The notes beneath the pieces were generated by a model. The model worked only from the letters and a program-made list of their open reading frames with translations, was not told the origin of the DNA and ran no database searches. The translations under genes were made by a program, and so were the position numbers. DNA of 64,000 bases from Micromonospora sp. C31 (GTDB lineage: Bacteria > Actinomycetota > Actinomycetes > Mycobacteriales > Micromonosporaceae). Of the stretch, positions 34,770 to 43,769 are shown in pieces; positions within the stretch are counted from its first letter, which is position 1; each line of letters starts with the position of its first letter. Location of the stretch: NCBI RefSeq assembly GCF_018070575.1, contig NZ_JAGPXN010000005.1, forward strand, positions 1 to 64,000. The letters run 5' to 3'.

Positions 34770-35537
34770 TCAGGCGTCAGCCACCAGTTGACACAGGGTG
34801 GCCGCATCGGCACCCAGCAGGTCGGGGTCGTCGTCGACGAGGAACTCCAGCAACGCGTACCGCTGTCCCGGGGCGGTCTTCGCCATGGCGAAGTAGGCCA
34901 CCCAGTCGGAGTGGTGGCAGCGCAACGGCAACCGCCGACGCTGCGGTGTCCAGGCGAAGACGTGCAGGTTCGCCAGGTACGGCAGCACGGCGCGCAGGTC
35001 GGCGAGGTTCTCGGCGAGGTCCCGCTCGGGCTGCGGCTGCCACAGCGTCCGGACCGGCAGGCCGGCCAGCGCCTCCAGCATCCACACCGCCGACTCGCGG
35101 GTGTCGGTGAGCGTGTTGCGGTGATACTCGAAGGCGACGGTGAGCCCCACGGCCCCGGCCAGGTCGGCGATGCGCCGCGCGTCCTCGACCACCCTGGCGC
35201 GGTAGAGCGCGTCAGCTTCGCTGCTGGGCCGGCGCCCGGCCCAGACCCGGACGACGGGCGCGTTGAGCAGCCCGGCCGTCCGCACGACCGACTCGGGCGA
35301 CAGGCCCTCGGCTGCCGAGTGACCCAACCGGTAGTACGACCCGTAAGCGGCGGTCTCCAGCCCGGCGCTCGTGGTGAGCGCGGCGACCCGCCGGGCCGTC
35401 TCGTCGTCGCCGGGCGGCACGTGCACGTCGCCACCCCACTCGATGCCGCCCAGTCCGGCCAGCCGGGCGAGGGCCACCACCTCGACGGGCGCGAGGTGCC
35501 GGAAGGTCACCGAGACCAGGCCGGGTCGGAGGGTCAT
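34770..35537 (-). CDS. Sugar phosphate isomerase/epimerase-like TIM-barrel protein
   Basis: 255-aa protein of the xylose isomerase-like TIM-barrel superfamily: GLVSVTFRHL at strand 1, GLGGIEWGGD (strand 2 metal-side acid), AFEYHRNTLTDT (strand 5-6 Glu) and LHVFAW. It is the last gene of the uronate operon; its ATG overlaps the preceding stop (ATGA, 35534-35537). Such proteins isomerise or epimerise free sugars or sugar acids. It may handle an uronate or lactone intermediate that the core pathway does not explain; the precise reaction is unknown. Confidence 0.75.
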   Translation of the reverse strand: MTLRPGLVSVTFRHLAPVEVVALARLAGLGGIEWGGDVHVPPGDDETARRVAALTTSAGLETAAYGSYYRLGHSAAEGLSPESVVRTAGLLNAPVVRVWAGRRPSSEADALYRARVVEDARRIADLAGAVGLTVAFEYHRNTLTDTRESAVWMLEALAGLPVRTLWQPQPERDLAENLADLRAVLPYLANLHVFAWTPQRRRLPLRCHHSDWVAYFAMAKTAPGQRYALLEFLVDDDPDLLGADAATLCQLVADA

Positions 35538-36937
35538 GAAGGGAACACCGTGGCCGCGAGGTCGGCGGGTACGCCCTGCAGCGCCACCGGACGCAGGAAC
35601 CGGCGCACGGCGGCGGTGCCGACGCTGGTCGACCAGGGCGCCGAGGTCGCCGGCCAGGGCCCTCCGTGGTGCATCGCGTCGCAGACCGCCACTCCGGTCG
35701 GCACTCCGTTGACCACGATCCGGCCGGCACGCTCGGCGAGGGCCGGCAGCAGGGCGACGGCCAGGTCGCGGTCCGACGGGTCGTTGTCATCGACGATCAG
35801 CGTCGCGGTGAGACTGCCCGCCAGCCCGGCGACCAGCCGGGGGTACGCCTCGACGGGCGCCGGGCAGACCACGACCGCCGGCCCGAAGTGCTCCTCCAGA
35901 AGTTCGCCGCTGAGCTCATCGGGGGTCACCTCAACGACGAACGGTCGCGGCATCCGGGCGTGCTCCGGGCCCGCAGCGTCCGGCGGCGGGGCGCTGGTGA
36001 CTGTCACGCCGGGCAGGTCGGCGGCCCGGTCCAGCCAACCGGCATGATCGGCGGCCATGTCGCCGGTGAGCATCGGGTGGGTCGGTGCCGCGACGACGGC
36101 GGCCGCGAGCGCGGCGGCCAGTGCCGTGCCGGCCGGATTGGCGGGGACCAGGACCAGTCCGGGCTTGGTGCACAGTTGCCCGACCGAGGCGGTGACCGCC
36201 GCCGCCAGGGCCGCCGCCCATTGCCCGTGGTCGGCCGCAGCGGGCAGCACGAGCACCGGGTTGAGCGAGCCCATCTCGGCATAGACCGGGATGGGGTCGG
36301 GGCGACCCGCCGCCGCGTCCATCAACGCCCGGCCGCCGCGCAGCGACCCGGTGAAGCCGACCGCTCGGATCGGCGGACTCGTGACCAGTGCGAGCGAGAC
36401 TTCCGGTCCTCCCTCGACGAGGGCGAAGGTGCCCGGCGGGGCGACGTCGAGCGGGGCGGCCAGCAGTTCGGCGAGCAACCGTGAGGTCCGCGGCTGGGCC
36501 GGGTGCGCCTTGACCACCACCGGGCAGCCGGCGGCGAGCGCGGACGCGGTGTCCCCACCGACCACACCGAAGGCAAGCGGGAAGTTGGAGGCGGCGAAGA
36601 CGGCCACCGGCCCCATCGGGACCGGTACCGCGACCACGTCGGTTCCGTTCGGCGCGGCACCCGGTGAGACGAGGTTCTCCCGGTGCCGACCGGCAGCCAC
36701 GAAGTCGCCGAGCAGGCGGAGCTGGCCGGTGGTGCGCGCGAGCTCACCGGCGAGGCGCGCCACGGTCAGCCCGGTTTCCGCGGCGGCGACCGCGACGATA
36801 CGGTCCTCGGCGGCGGCGAGCGTGTCCGCGCAGCAGTGCAGCAGGTCGCGACGCTGGACGCCGGTCCAGGTGGCGAACACGCGCGCGGCCTCGGCGGCGC
36901 GGGTCGCGTACTCGTGGATGGTCTGCGGGTCAGTCAT
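35534..36937 (-). CDS. Alpha-ketoglutaric semialdehyde dehydrogenase (2,5-dioxovalerate dehydrogenase)
   Basis: 467-aa NAD(P)-dependent aldehyde dehydrogenase that oxidises 2,5-dioxopentanoate to 2-oxoglutarate, the last step of the oxidative uronate route. ATG 36935-36937 overlaps the previous gene by 8 bp. Catalytic residues fit the KGSADH class: Cys256 in VGQLCTKPG, Glu221 in YAEMGSLNPV, cofactor-binding Lys143 in VVVKAHPAQPRTS and FTGSLRGGRAL. The GSLNPV and CTKPG signatures separate this class from generic aldehyde dehydrogenases. Length is slightly short of the usual 480-525, with the missing part at the N terminus. The operon partners supply its substrate. Confidence 0.9.
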   Translation of the reverse strand: MTDPQTIHEYATRAAEAARVFATWTGVQRRDLLHCCADTLAAAEDRIVAVAAAETGLTVARLAGELARTTGQLRLLGDFVAAGRHRENLVSPGAAPNGTDVVAVPVPMGPVAVFAASNFPLAFGVVGGDTASALAAGCPVVVKAHPAQPRTSRLLAELLAAPLDVAPPGTFALVEGGPEVSLALVTSPPIRAVGFTGSLRGGRALMDAAAGRPDPIPVYAEMGSLNPVLVLPAAADHGQWAAALAAAVTASVGQLCTKPGLVLVPANPAGTALAAALAAAVVAAPTHPMLTGDMAADHAGWLDRAADLPGVTVTSAPPPDAAGPEHARMPRPFVVEVTPDELSGELLEEHFGPAVVVCPAPVEAYPRLVAGLAGSLTATLIVDDNDPSDRDLAVALLPALAERAGRIVVNGVPTGVAVCDAMHHGGPWPATSAPWSTSVGTAAVRRFLRPVALQGVPADLAATVFPS

Positions 36938-38081
36938 TCTGTACCGCCTTGAGGATCTCGACGAAGAGCCGCTGGCGCCATGCCGGCGCGAGGCCCAGGT
37001 GGTAGAGGCTGAACCGGGTGGCCCCGGCGTCGCGTAGCCGCCGTACATGGTCGGCGAGCGCGTCCGGGGCGGCCGGAGGGAGGACGGTCACGTACGCGTC
37101 GACCGGACGACCGCTCCCGGCGGCGCGGGTCACGATCTCGGCGCTGGCCGGCACGGTGGGCCAGACCGGTACGAGCAGCGCGTCGACGTCGCCGGCAGCG
37201 GTCGGGGTGAGCCCCGGTGACGGGCCGGTGGCCCAGGGGTCGGGGTTGGCGTGCAGGGTCACCGGCGCGTGCGGGAGCACCTCCCGCAGCGCGGCGAGCA
37301 CCTGCGTCCGCAACGCGTCGGTGGTCGCGTGACGAGTGTCGAGCATGAGGTCGGCCATCTGCTCGGGGAGCGGTGTGGGCGACGGGTCGGCGCCACGGGC
37401 GGCTTCGGCGCGTACGGCCGCACGCAGCCTGTCGATCACCTCGCCCGGGTCGAGCCCTCGCTCCCGCCACGCCGACTGGCACGCCCAGCAGCAGCAGATC
37501 GACAGCAGCCGCGCGGCATCGGGCGTCCACGCGTCGTCGGTCTTCTCGTGGTGCCCCAGGTGGGCGAGGCCGAGTTGGCCGCACGCCTCGAGGGACACCG
37601 CGTCCACCGGGGCGTCCTGCACCGCCTCGGCGGTGAGCGCCGCCGCGTAGTCTCGCACCTCCGGGTTCGCCGGACACAGCGCGTACGGGTAGCGCTCGCC
37701 GAAGCAGTTGGTGACGGCGAGATCCGGATGGGCGCTGCCCAACCGGGTGCTGTGGGTGAGCACGATCCAGGCGGTGACCGGTACGCCGGCACGGCGCAAC
37801 GCCTCGGCCGCGACGCCGAACGGGTCCGCTTCGGTCGTCCACTCGGCAACCCCGGGACGCAGGCGGTGAGCGGCCCAGACGCGGTCGCGGACGGGGCGGT
37901 ACAGGGCGGCCCAGCGGGCGTCGACGAGCTGGTGCCGGGGGTGCAACGGGGTCGCCGCCCGGGTGGAGTGGTAGCTGGCGGCCAGGGTCACGCCGGTCAG
38001 GCCGAGATCGCGTACCCGGTCGGGGAACGACGGGTCGCCGATGACGTCCCAGGGATAGGCGTGTCCGGCGACGGTCACCAT
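36930..38081 (-). CDS. Unknown Cys-rich TIM-barrel-like protein of the uronate operon
   Basis: 383-aa protein that I cannot assign to a characterised family. ATG 38079-38081 has GGAGG 5 nt upstream and overlaps the upstream stop by 7 bp. The N-terminal part reads like a (beta/alpha)8 carbohydrate enzyme (GHAYPWDVIGDPSFPDRV, LGLTGVTLAASYHST, VTAWIVLTHSTRLG). The middle has DAVSLEACGQLGLAHLGHHEK and then LLSICCCWACQSAWRERGLD, a CCCxxC cluster that could hold zinc or iron. ALCPANPEVRDY recalls uncharacterised GHL-type barrels. Being inside a complete uronate-to-2-oxoglutarate operon, it may be a lactonase, an epimerase or an oligouronide hydrolase. No leader, so cytoplasmic. Confidence 0.7.
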   Translation of the reverse strand: MVTVAGHAYPWDVIGDPSFPDRVRDLGLTGVTLAASYHSTRAATPLHPRHQLVDARWAALYRPVRDRVWAAHRLRPGVAEWTTEADPFGVAAEALRRAGVPVTAWIVLTHSTRLGSAHPDLAVTNCFGERYPYALCPANPEVRDYAAALTAEAVQDAPVDAVSLEACGQLGLAHLGHHEKTDDAWTPDAARLLSICCCWACQSAWRERGLDPGEVIDRLRAAVRAEAARGADPSPTPLPEQMADLMLDTRHATTDALRTQVLAALREVLPHAPVTLHANPDPWATGPSPGLTPTAAGDVDALLVPVWPTVPASAEIVTRAAGSGRPVDAYVTVLPPAAPDALADHVRRLRDAGATRFSLYHLGLAPAWRQRLFVEILKAVQND

Positions 38082-39343
38082 CGGGGCCTCCGCTTCTCGT
38101 AGGCGGGCTGAAACTGCCGCAGGTAGGCGGTGTCGTCCCGTTCGCGGATCCCGCACCGCTGGTAGTCCTCGGACATCCGGGCGAGGGCGTCGCGGTCGAG
38201 GGTGACCCCCAGGCCGGGGGTGTCCGGCACCGTCACGGCCCCGTCGACGATGGACAACGGGGCTTCGACCACGTCCGCGCCGCACTGCCAGGGGCTGTGT
38301 GTGTCGACCGCGTACGCCAGGTTCGGGGTCGCCGCGGCGAGGTGCGTCATCGCGGCCAGGCTGATGCCGAGATGGCTGTTGGAGTGCATCGACAGGCCGA
38401 TGCCCCAGGTCTGGCAGGTGCTGGCGAGTCGCGCGGACGCGGTGAGGCCACCCCAGTAGTGGTGGTCGGCGAGGATCACCCCGACCGCGCCCCGGGCCAC
38501 CGCCTGCGGCAGGTCGGCGAAGCACACCACGCACATGTTGGTGGCCAGCGGCATCGGCACCCGGGCGGCGACCTGCGCCATCCCCGGAATGCCCGGGGTG
38601 GGGTCCTCGAGGTACTCCAGCAGGCCGGCGGTCTGCTCGGCGACCCGCAGCGAGGTGTCGACGGTCCACGCGCAGTTGGGGTCCAGCCGCAACGGGTGTT
38701 CCGGGAACGCGGCCCGTAGCGCCTGGATCGCCGCGATCTCCTCCTCCGGCGGCAGCACCCCGCCCTTCAGCTTGATCGACTGGAAGCCGTACCTGTCGAC
38801 CATTCTCCGGGCCTGGGCCACGATGCCGTCCGGGTCGACGGCCCCGCCCCACTCGTCCGGCTCCGCTGCGGGGTGGGCCGCCCACTTGTAGAACAGGTAC
38901 GCGGCGAACGGCACCTCGTCCCGGGCCTTGCCCCCGAGCAGCGCGTACACCGGCCGGCCGATCGCCTGCGCCTGAAGGTCCAGGAAGGCGACCTCGAACG
39001 GGGACAGCACCCGGGCCAGGGTCTTCGCGGTGCTGGAGCCGCCGGTGAGGCCGTGCCGGTCGGGGGTGTCGGCCGCCCCCACCGCAGCCGCGACGTGCCG
39101 GGTCAGCGCGGCGACGTCAAACACGTCCAGACCGGTCAGTTCGGCCGCGGCCCGGCGCAGCAGGGCAAGGTGCGGCGCGTCACCGTACGTCTCACCGAGG
39201 CCGACCAGCCCGTCCGTGCCGCGGACCTCGACGATCGCGCGCAGTGCCCACGGTTGGTGCACGCCGGCCGAGTTGAGCAGGGGCGGATCGGGGAAGGCCA
39301 CAGGGGTGACCGTCACGCCGGTGACGGTCAGCAGGTCGGGCAC
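38075..39343 (-). CDS. Glucarate/galactarate dehydratase-like enolase superfamily enzyme
   Basis: 422-aa enolase-superfamily acid-sugar dehydratase that would convert D-glucarate or galactarate to 5-keto-4-deoxyglucarate. GTG 39341-39343 follows GAGGAG. The glucarate dehydratase layout is visible: KxK in IKLKGG (Lys191, Lys193), metal ligands Asp221 (RLDPNCAW), Glu246 (EDPTPG) and Asn269 (ATNMCVV), and a catalytic His/Asp pair (LADHHYWGG around 293; SMHSNSHLGISLA, His320; AVDTHSPWQ). The usual NNHFDISLA segment reads NSHLGISLA, so it belongs to a variant subgroup whose preferred diastereomer is uncertain. It is 34 bp from the KDG dehydratase gene, the next enzyme in the pathway. Confidence 0.85.
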   Translation of the reverse strand: MPDLLTVTGVTVTPVAFPDPPLLNSAGVHQPWALRAIVEVRGTDGLVGLGETYGDAPHLALLRRAAAELTGLDVFDVAALTRHVAAAVGAADTPDRHGLTGGSSTAKTLARVLSPFEVAFLDLQAQAIGRPVYALLGGKARDEVPFAAYLFYKWAAHPAAEPDEWGGAVDPDGIVAQARRMVDRYGFQSIKLKGGVLPPEEEIAAIQALRAAFPEHPLRLDPNCAWTVDTSLRVAEQTAGLLEYLEDPTPGIPGMAQVAARVPMPLATNMCVVCFADLPQAVARGAVGVILADHHYWGGLTASARLASTCQTWGIGLSMHSNSHLGISLAAMTHLAAATPNLAYAVDTHSPWQCGADVVEAPLSIVDGAVTVPDTPGLGVTLDRDALARMSEDYQRCGIRERDDTAYLRQFQPAYEKRRPRW

Positions 39344-39377
39344 GGCAGTCTCCTCGACTCACCCGCACGCGGCCCGG

Positions 39378-40349
39378 TCACGCCGCCACCGGCCCGGGGG
39401 CGGCGTGGACGGACTCCGGGGCATCACCCGGGCTCAGCCGGGCGAGCACGCTACGACCACGGTCGAGGATCCCCGCCAACTGCTCGACGTGCGCGGGGCT
39501 GGGATCGACCAGCGGGGGACGCACCGGGCCCATCGGCAGGCCGTTGAGGCGGGCACCGGCCTTGACCAGCGCGACGGCGTAGCCCGGTACCTCGTCGCGC
39601 AGCGCCACCAGCGGCAGGTAGAACTCGGCCAGCAGGGCGGTCACCGTCTCGTCGTCGCCGGTCCGCACCGCCCGGTGAAATGCGGTGGCGATGTCGGGCG
39701 CGAAGCACAGCACCGCCGAGGAGTAGCTCTCCACCCCGATCGCCGCGTACGCCTGCACGGACAACTCGGCGGTGGGCAGCCCGTTGAGGAAACCGAACTC
39801 GCCGGCGCGGGGGTGGCCGCTGGTCCGTACCGCGGTGACCAGCCGGAGCATCGCGTCGACGTCGCCGCGGCCGTCCTTGACTCCGGTCACGGTGGGGATG
39901 TCGAGCAGCGCGACGGCGGCGGCCGGGTCGAGCAGGGCGTTGGCCCGTTGGTAGACCATGATCGGCAGTGGGGTGCCGCCGGCGACGTACGCGACGTGCC
40001 GCACCAGACCGGTGGGGGTGGAGGTGACCAGGTACGGCGGCAGCAGCAGCAGACCGTCCGCGCCGCAGTCGGCGGCGATCTGTGCGAATTCCCGGGCGCA
40101 CTGCGGTCCGCCGCCGGTGCCGGCGAAGATCGGTAGCCGGCCCCCGGCCACCCGCACCGCCGTACTGACGACCTCGCGGTACTCGTCGCGGTGCAGGGCG
40201 GTGAACTCTCCGGTGCCGCAGGCCACGAAGAGCGCCGACGGGCCGGCGGCGACCTGCTGTGCGACGTGCTCGGCGAACACGGCGAGGTCGACGGTGTCGT
40301 CGGAGGTGAACGGGGTCAGCGGGAAGGAGAGCAGGCCGTGCAGGCGCAT
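39378..40349 (-). CDS. kdgD: 5-dehydro-4-deoxyglucarate dehydratase (decarboxylating)
   Basis: 323-aa member of the dihydrodipicolinate synthase/NAL class I aldolase superfamily. It dehydrates and decarboxylates 5-keto-4-deoxyglucarate to 2,5-dioxopentanoate. ATG 40347-40349 follows AAGGA. Schiff-base Lys158 is in PTVTGVKDGRGD, Tyr133 in IMVYQRAN, and the GTGEF motif (45-49) replaces the GTTGE of true DHDPS, as in KDGDH. It follows the permease genes after 76 bp. Together with the dehydratase and dehydrogenase it completes the route from aldarate to 2-oxoglutarate. Confidence 0.92.
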   Translation of the reverse strand: MRLHGLLSFPLTPFTSDDTVDLAVFAEHVAQQVAAGPSALFVACGTGEFTALHRDEYREVVSTAVRVAGGRLPIFAGTGGGPQCAREFAQIAADCGADGLLLLPPYLVTSTPTGLVRHVAYVAGGTPLPIMVYQRANALLDPAAAVALLDIPTVTGVKDGRGDVDAMLRLVTAVRTSGHPRAGEFGFLNGLPTAELSVQAYAAIGVESYSSAVLCFAPDIATAFHRAVRTGDDETVTALLAEFYLPLVALRDEVPGYAVALVKAGARLNGLPMGPVRPPLVDPSPAHVEQLAGILDRGRSVLARLSPGDAPESVHAAPGPVAA

Positions 40350-40425
40350 GGGAATCCTTGTCTGTGCGGTCTCGAGGGGTAGCGCGGGGTGGGGCTCAGG
40401 ACGACGGCCCGGAAGGCGTTCGGGG

Positions 40426-41367
40426 TCAGCCCTTGATCGCCCCGGAGGTGAGGCCACGCATGAACTGCCGCTGCATGGCGAGGAACACGAGGACCGAGGG
40501 CAGCAGGGCGAGCAGGGACGCGGCGAGCAGGACGCCGACGCCGACCTGTTCGTCGTTGCGCAGGGTGCGCAGCGCCAGTGGCAGGGTGAACTGACTGGCG
40601 TCCTGGGCGACCAGCAGCGGCAGCATGTACTGGTCCCAGATCATGGTGAAGCCGAAGATGCCGATGACGCCGAGCGCCGGTCGGCACAGCGGCAGGACCA
40701 CCGACCAGAAGATCCGCAGGTCGCCGGCACCGTCGATACGGGCGGCCTCCTCCAGCTCCACGGGAATCTCCCGCATGAACTCGGTCATGACCAGGATGGA
40801 GAAGCCCCAGGCGGCAACCGGCACGATCATCCCGACCAGGCTGCCGACCAGGTTGACGTGGATCACCGGCACGTCGGCGAGCACCAGCGACAGCGGGATC
40901 GCCAGGATCTCCTCGGGCAGCATCATCGTGGCGAGGATCAACAGGAAGACCAGCCGCATGCCGGGGAACCGCTTGCGGGCCAGCGCGTACGCCGCCGAGA
41001 TGCTCACCATGATCTGCAGCAGCAGCCCGACCCCGACCACGATGAACGAGTTGAGCAGGTAGAGCAGCACGTCGCGTTCGATCGCGGCGGTGAAGTTGTC
41101 CAGGGTGAGGCGGGTCGGCAACAGCGTCAACCGGCTCGGATCGGGCACCGGGGTGAACGCGCTGACCAGCAGGGCCAGCAGCGGGCCGGCGAAGACGGCG
41201 ACGAGCACGGCGTAGAGCAGGAAGCGCACGATCCGCGCGACCGGCCCGGACATCGCGGCGAATCCGAGTGCCGTGTCGAGTCGCTGCGGGCGCTGTGCTC
41301 CGGTACCGGGGCGACGTGGTGCACCGGCCCGGGACGCGGCCCGACGTGCGGTGGTATCGGCGGTCAC
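40426..41367 (-). CDS. ABC sugar transporter permease (MalG/UgpE type)
   Basis: 313-aa inner-membrane permease of the carbohydrate-uptake-1 class. GTG 41365-41367 overlaps the upstream stop (GTGA) and has GGGAG before it. A cytoplasmic Arg/Ala-rich N terminus of about 38 residues is followed by six hydrophobic segments; the EAA loop is EFMREIPVELEEAARIDGAGDLRIFWSVVLP. It pairs with the preceding MalF-type permease. No ATPase is encoded nearby, so a shared multitask ATPase of the MsiK type, common in actinomycetes, probably energises it (inference). Confidence 0.93.
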   Translation of the reverse strand: MTADTTARRAASRAGAPRRPGTGAQRPQRLDTALGFAAMSGPVARIVRFLLYAVLVAVFAGPLLALLVSAFTPVPDPSRLTLLPTRLTLDNFTAAIERDVLLYLLNSFIVVGVGLLLQIMVSISAAYALARKRFPGMRLVFLLILATMMLPEEILAIPLSLVLADVPVIHVNLVGSLVGMIVPVAAWGFSILVMTEFMREIPVELEEAARIDGAGDLRIFWSVVLPLCRPALGVIGIFGFTMIWDQYMLPLLVAQDASQFTLPLALRTLRNDEQVGVGVLLAASLLALLPSVLVFLAMQRQFMRGLTSGAIKG

Positions 41368-42377
41368 CGGGCTGCTCCCCGGTCGCCACGCCGCGCCGCC
41401 TGTACGGCGAGGGTGAGCACGACGGTCGCGGCGAGCAGCACCATCGACCCGGCCGCGGCCACGCCGAGTTCGTTGCGTTCCAGGCCGAGTTTGTAGATCA
41501 GGGTCATCAGGACCTCCGTGGAGCCGTTGGGCCCGCCGTTGGTCAGCAGGAAGATCTCGGTGAACACCCGCAACCCGCGGATGGCGGCCAGCGTGATCAG
41601 GATGGCGAAGACGGGGCGCAGCGCCGGGAAGGCGACGTGCCAGAGCCGTCGCCACGGCCCGGCGCCGTCGGCGGCCGCGGCCTCGTACAGGGCGCGGTCG
41701 ACGCCGGCCAGGCCGGCGAGGAAGATCATCATGTCGTACGGTGCGCCTCGCCAGATGCCGACCGCCATGACCGACCAGAGCGACGTGTCCTCGGCGTTGA
41801 GGAACTGTGACGGGCCCAGCCCGACCCAGCCGAGCAGTCCGTTGACCATGCCGTCCGGGGCGGGGTAGTAGAGGATGCGCCAGACCTCGGCGACCACGGC
41901 CATCGCCGCGATCGTTGGCAGGAACACGGCGGTCCGCACGAGCCACAAGTTTCGTGTGGCGCCCTCCAGCACCAGCGCCAGCCCGAGCCCGAGCAGGATC
42001 GAGCCGCCGGTCTGGCCCACCGCGAGCAGGACCGTGTGCCAGATCGCGGCGAGGAAGGCGTCATCGGTGAACACCTGCCGGTAGTTGGCCAGACCGACCC
42101 ACTGGTCGCCGAGGTAGGGGCGGACGTCGTGGAAGCTCATCTCGACGGCCCGGGCCATCGGCACGAACTTGAAGGCGGTGAAGATGAGCAGCGCGGGAGC
42201 GAGGAAGAGCCAGGGCACCAGGTGCCGCTTGACCGGGCCGACCATCCCTACCGGGAGCCCGCCGCGCCCATCGGGCGGACCCGGGCGGACCGGCGTAGCT
42301 GGCGAGCGGCCCGGGCGGCCCGGCGCGGCGGGCACCGGCGCACCCTGCCGGGCCGGTGCCGCCCGGGTCCCACTCAC
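41364..42377 (-). CDS. ABC sugar transporter permease (MalF/UgpA type)
   Basis: 337-aa permease. GTG 42375-42377 overlaps the receptor stop as GTGA, indicating coupled translation. The first about 45 residues are Pro/Gly/Arg-rich and cytoplasmic; an internal ATG after them (MVGPVKRH) is a possible alternative start and would give the usual about 290-aa length. Six membrane segments follow, with the EAA loop DRALYEAAAADGAGPWRRLWHVAFP. It forms the uptake channel with the next permease for the sugar bound by the lipoprotein encoded upstream. Confidence 0.92.
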   Translation of the reverse strand: MSGTRAAPARQGAPVPAAPGRPGRSPATPVRPGPPDGRGGLPVGMVGPVKRHLVPWLFLAPALLIFTAFKFVPMARAVEMSFHDVRPYLGDQWVGLANYRQVFTDDAFLAAIWHTVLLAVGQTGGSILLGLGLALVLEGATRNLWLVRTAVFLPTIAAMAVVAEVWRILYYPAPDGMVNGLLGWVGLGPSQFLNAEDTSLWSVMAVGIWRGAPYDMMIFLAGLAGVDRALYEAAAADGAGPWRRLWHVAFPALRPVFAILITLAAIRGLRVFTEIFLLTNGGPNGSTEVLMTLIYKLGLERNELGVAAAGSMVLLAATVVLTLAVQAARRGDRGAAR

Positions 42378-43708
42378 GCCTTCACTCCCTGCTTGGTCAA
42401 CTCGTTGGCGAACGTCGCGGCGAGCTTCTCGAGTTCGCCCTTGGTGTCGGAGCCGCAGTTGGCGACGATCGCGTTGATCGCCTCGGCTGCGCTCTGCTGG
42501 AACGGCGTCCACTCCGGCACCGCCGGGACGTACCGCCCGACCGTCCGGTAGATCTCGTCGAAGGTCTGCCACCGGGGATCGGTACGGACGTCGGCGAGCT
42601 TGACCTCCGCGTTCACCGGGAGGCGGACGAAGTTGCCGGCGGTGTCGCCGGCCATCCCGATGGTCTGCCCCTCGACGGAGACGGCGAACTCGGCGAACTT
42701 CTGCTGACCGGCCTGGTTGTCGGAGCCGGCCATCAGGTAGACGTTCTCCCCCTCGGCCAGTGAGGCGGCCTTGCCGCTCGGGCCGGGCGGCGCGGGGACC
42801 ACCTCGTACCTGTCCTTGCCGAGGTTCTTGTCGAAGCGGGCCATGTTGTAGGGCCCGGTGAGGTAGATGCCGGCCTTGCCGGTCTCGAACACCGGGTGCG
42901 CCTGGGTGGTTTCCATGGTGACCGCGCCCGGCGCGACGGTCTTGGCGGTGCAGAACTGGGCCTTGAACCAGTCGACCGCCGCTACCGACTCGGGGTTGGC
43001 GATACCGGGGGTGAAGGCGCCCGGGCTGCCGTTGAGGAAATCTCCACCGCCGGCCCAGAGGAAGCTGGAGAAGTACCAGGCGGTGTAGCCGCGCTTGGTG
43101 GAGGCGGGTACGGCGTAGCCGTACGTGTCGGCCTTGCCGTTGCCGTCCGGGTCCCCGGTGGTGAAGGCGGTGGCGAGCGTGTCGAGGTCGGCCCAACTCG
43201 TGGGTACGGGCAGTCCGAGCTTCTCCCGCCAGTCCTTGCGGACGAACAGGGCGAACGACTGGGCGGAGAAGGGCACCGCGTAGTGCTTACCGTCCGCCGC
43301 CTTGGCGGCGTCCCAGGCCACCGGCGTCAGGCTCTGCGCGCCGGCGATGTCGGTGCGGTCGACTTCGCGGACCAGGCCCTGCTTGACAAGGGTGCCGAGC
43401 TGGCCGGTGTCGTTGATGACGATGTCGGGAAGCTGCTTCTGCGCGGCGGCCTGCTGCAGCTTCGTCTCGAAGTCCTCGAAGAGGGCGGTGACGTTGGTGG
43501 GGATGCCGCTGGTCTCGGTGAACTTGGCGGCCAGCGCCTTGGCGGTCTGTTCGGTCGCTCCCGGGGGTTTGCGGACCCAGATCTCCAGCGGCGCCTTGGT
43601 GTCCTGCCCCATGTCGGAGCCGTCAGCTCCACAGGCGGTCACCCCCAGGGCCGTTACAGCGACGACGAACAGGGCCACAAATCTGGATGAGCCTGGACGG
43701 ACAGCCAC
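42374..43708 (-). CDS. ABC sugar transporter substrate-binding lipoprotein (family 1)
   Basis: 444-aa lipoprotein receptor and first gene of the nine-gene uronate operon. GTG 43706-43708 has AGGAGGC upstream. The lipobox is GVTAC (Cys26). Family-1 features include LPDIVINDTGQLGTLVKQG, YAVPFSAQSFALFVRKDW, a calcium-loop-like TGDPDGNGKADTYGYA and GIYLTGPYN. By context the ligand should be galacturonate, glucuronate or a short oligogalacturonide released by the secreted pectate lyases. The operator at 43723-43737 sits immediately upstream of the ribosome site. Confidence 0.9.
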   Translation of the reverse strand: MAVRPGSSRFVALFVVAVTALGVTACGADGSDMGQDTKAPLEIWVRKPPGATEQTAKALAAKFTETSGIPTNVTALFEDFETKLQQAAAQKQLPDIVINDTGQLGTLVKQGLVREVDRTDIAGAQSLTPVAWDAAKAADGKHYAVPFSAQSFALFVRKDWREKLGLPVPTSWADLDTLATAFTTGDPDGNGKADTYGYAVPASTKRGYTAWYFSSFLWAGGGDFLNGSPGAFTPGIANPESVAAVDWFKAQFCTAKTVAPGAVTMETTQAHPVFETGKAGIYLTGPYNMARFDKNLGKDRYEVVPAPPGPSGKAASLAEGENVYLMAGSDNQAGQQKFAEFAVSVEGQTIGMAGDTAGNFVRLPVNAEVKLADVRTDPRWQTFDEIYRTVGRYVPAVPEWTPFQQSAAEAINAIVANCGSDTKGELEKLAATFANELTKQGVKA

Positions 43709-43722
43709 GAGACTGCCTCCTG

Positions 43723-43737
43723 TCTACATATGTGGAA
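43723..43737 (-). promoter_or_regulatory. IclR/KdgR-type operator, copy 1
   Basis: TTCCACATATGTAGA on the minus strand (TCTACATATGTGGAA on plus) is a palindrome around ATAT. The same pattern appears twice between the uronate dehydrogenase gene and the divergent pectinase gene. It lies between the predicted transcription start and the ribosome site of the importer gene, where a bound repressor would block transcription. Confidence 0.65.
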
Positions 43738-43769
43738 GCTTTCTTGGTTTGTGTCACTCGGGCATCAAC

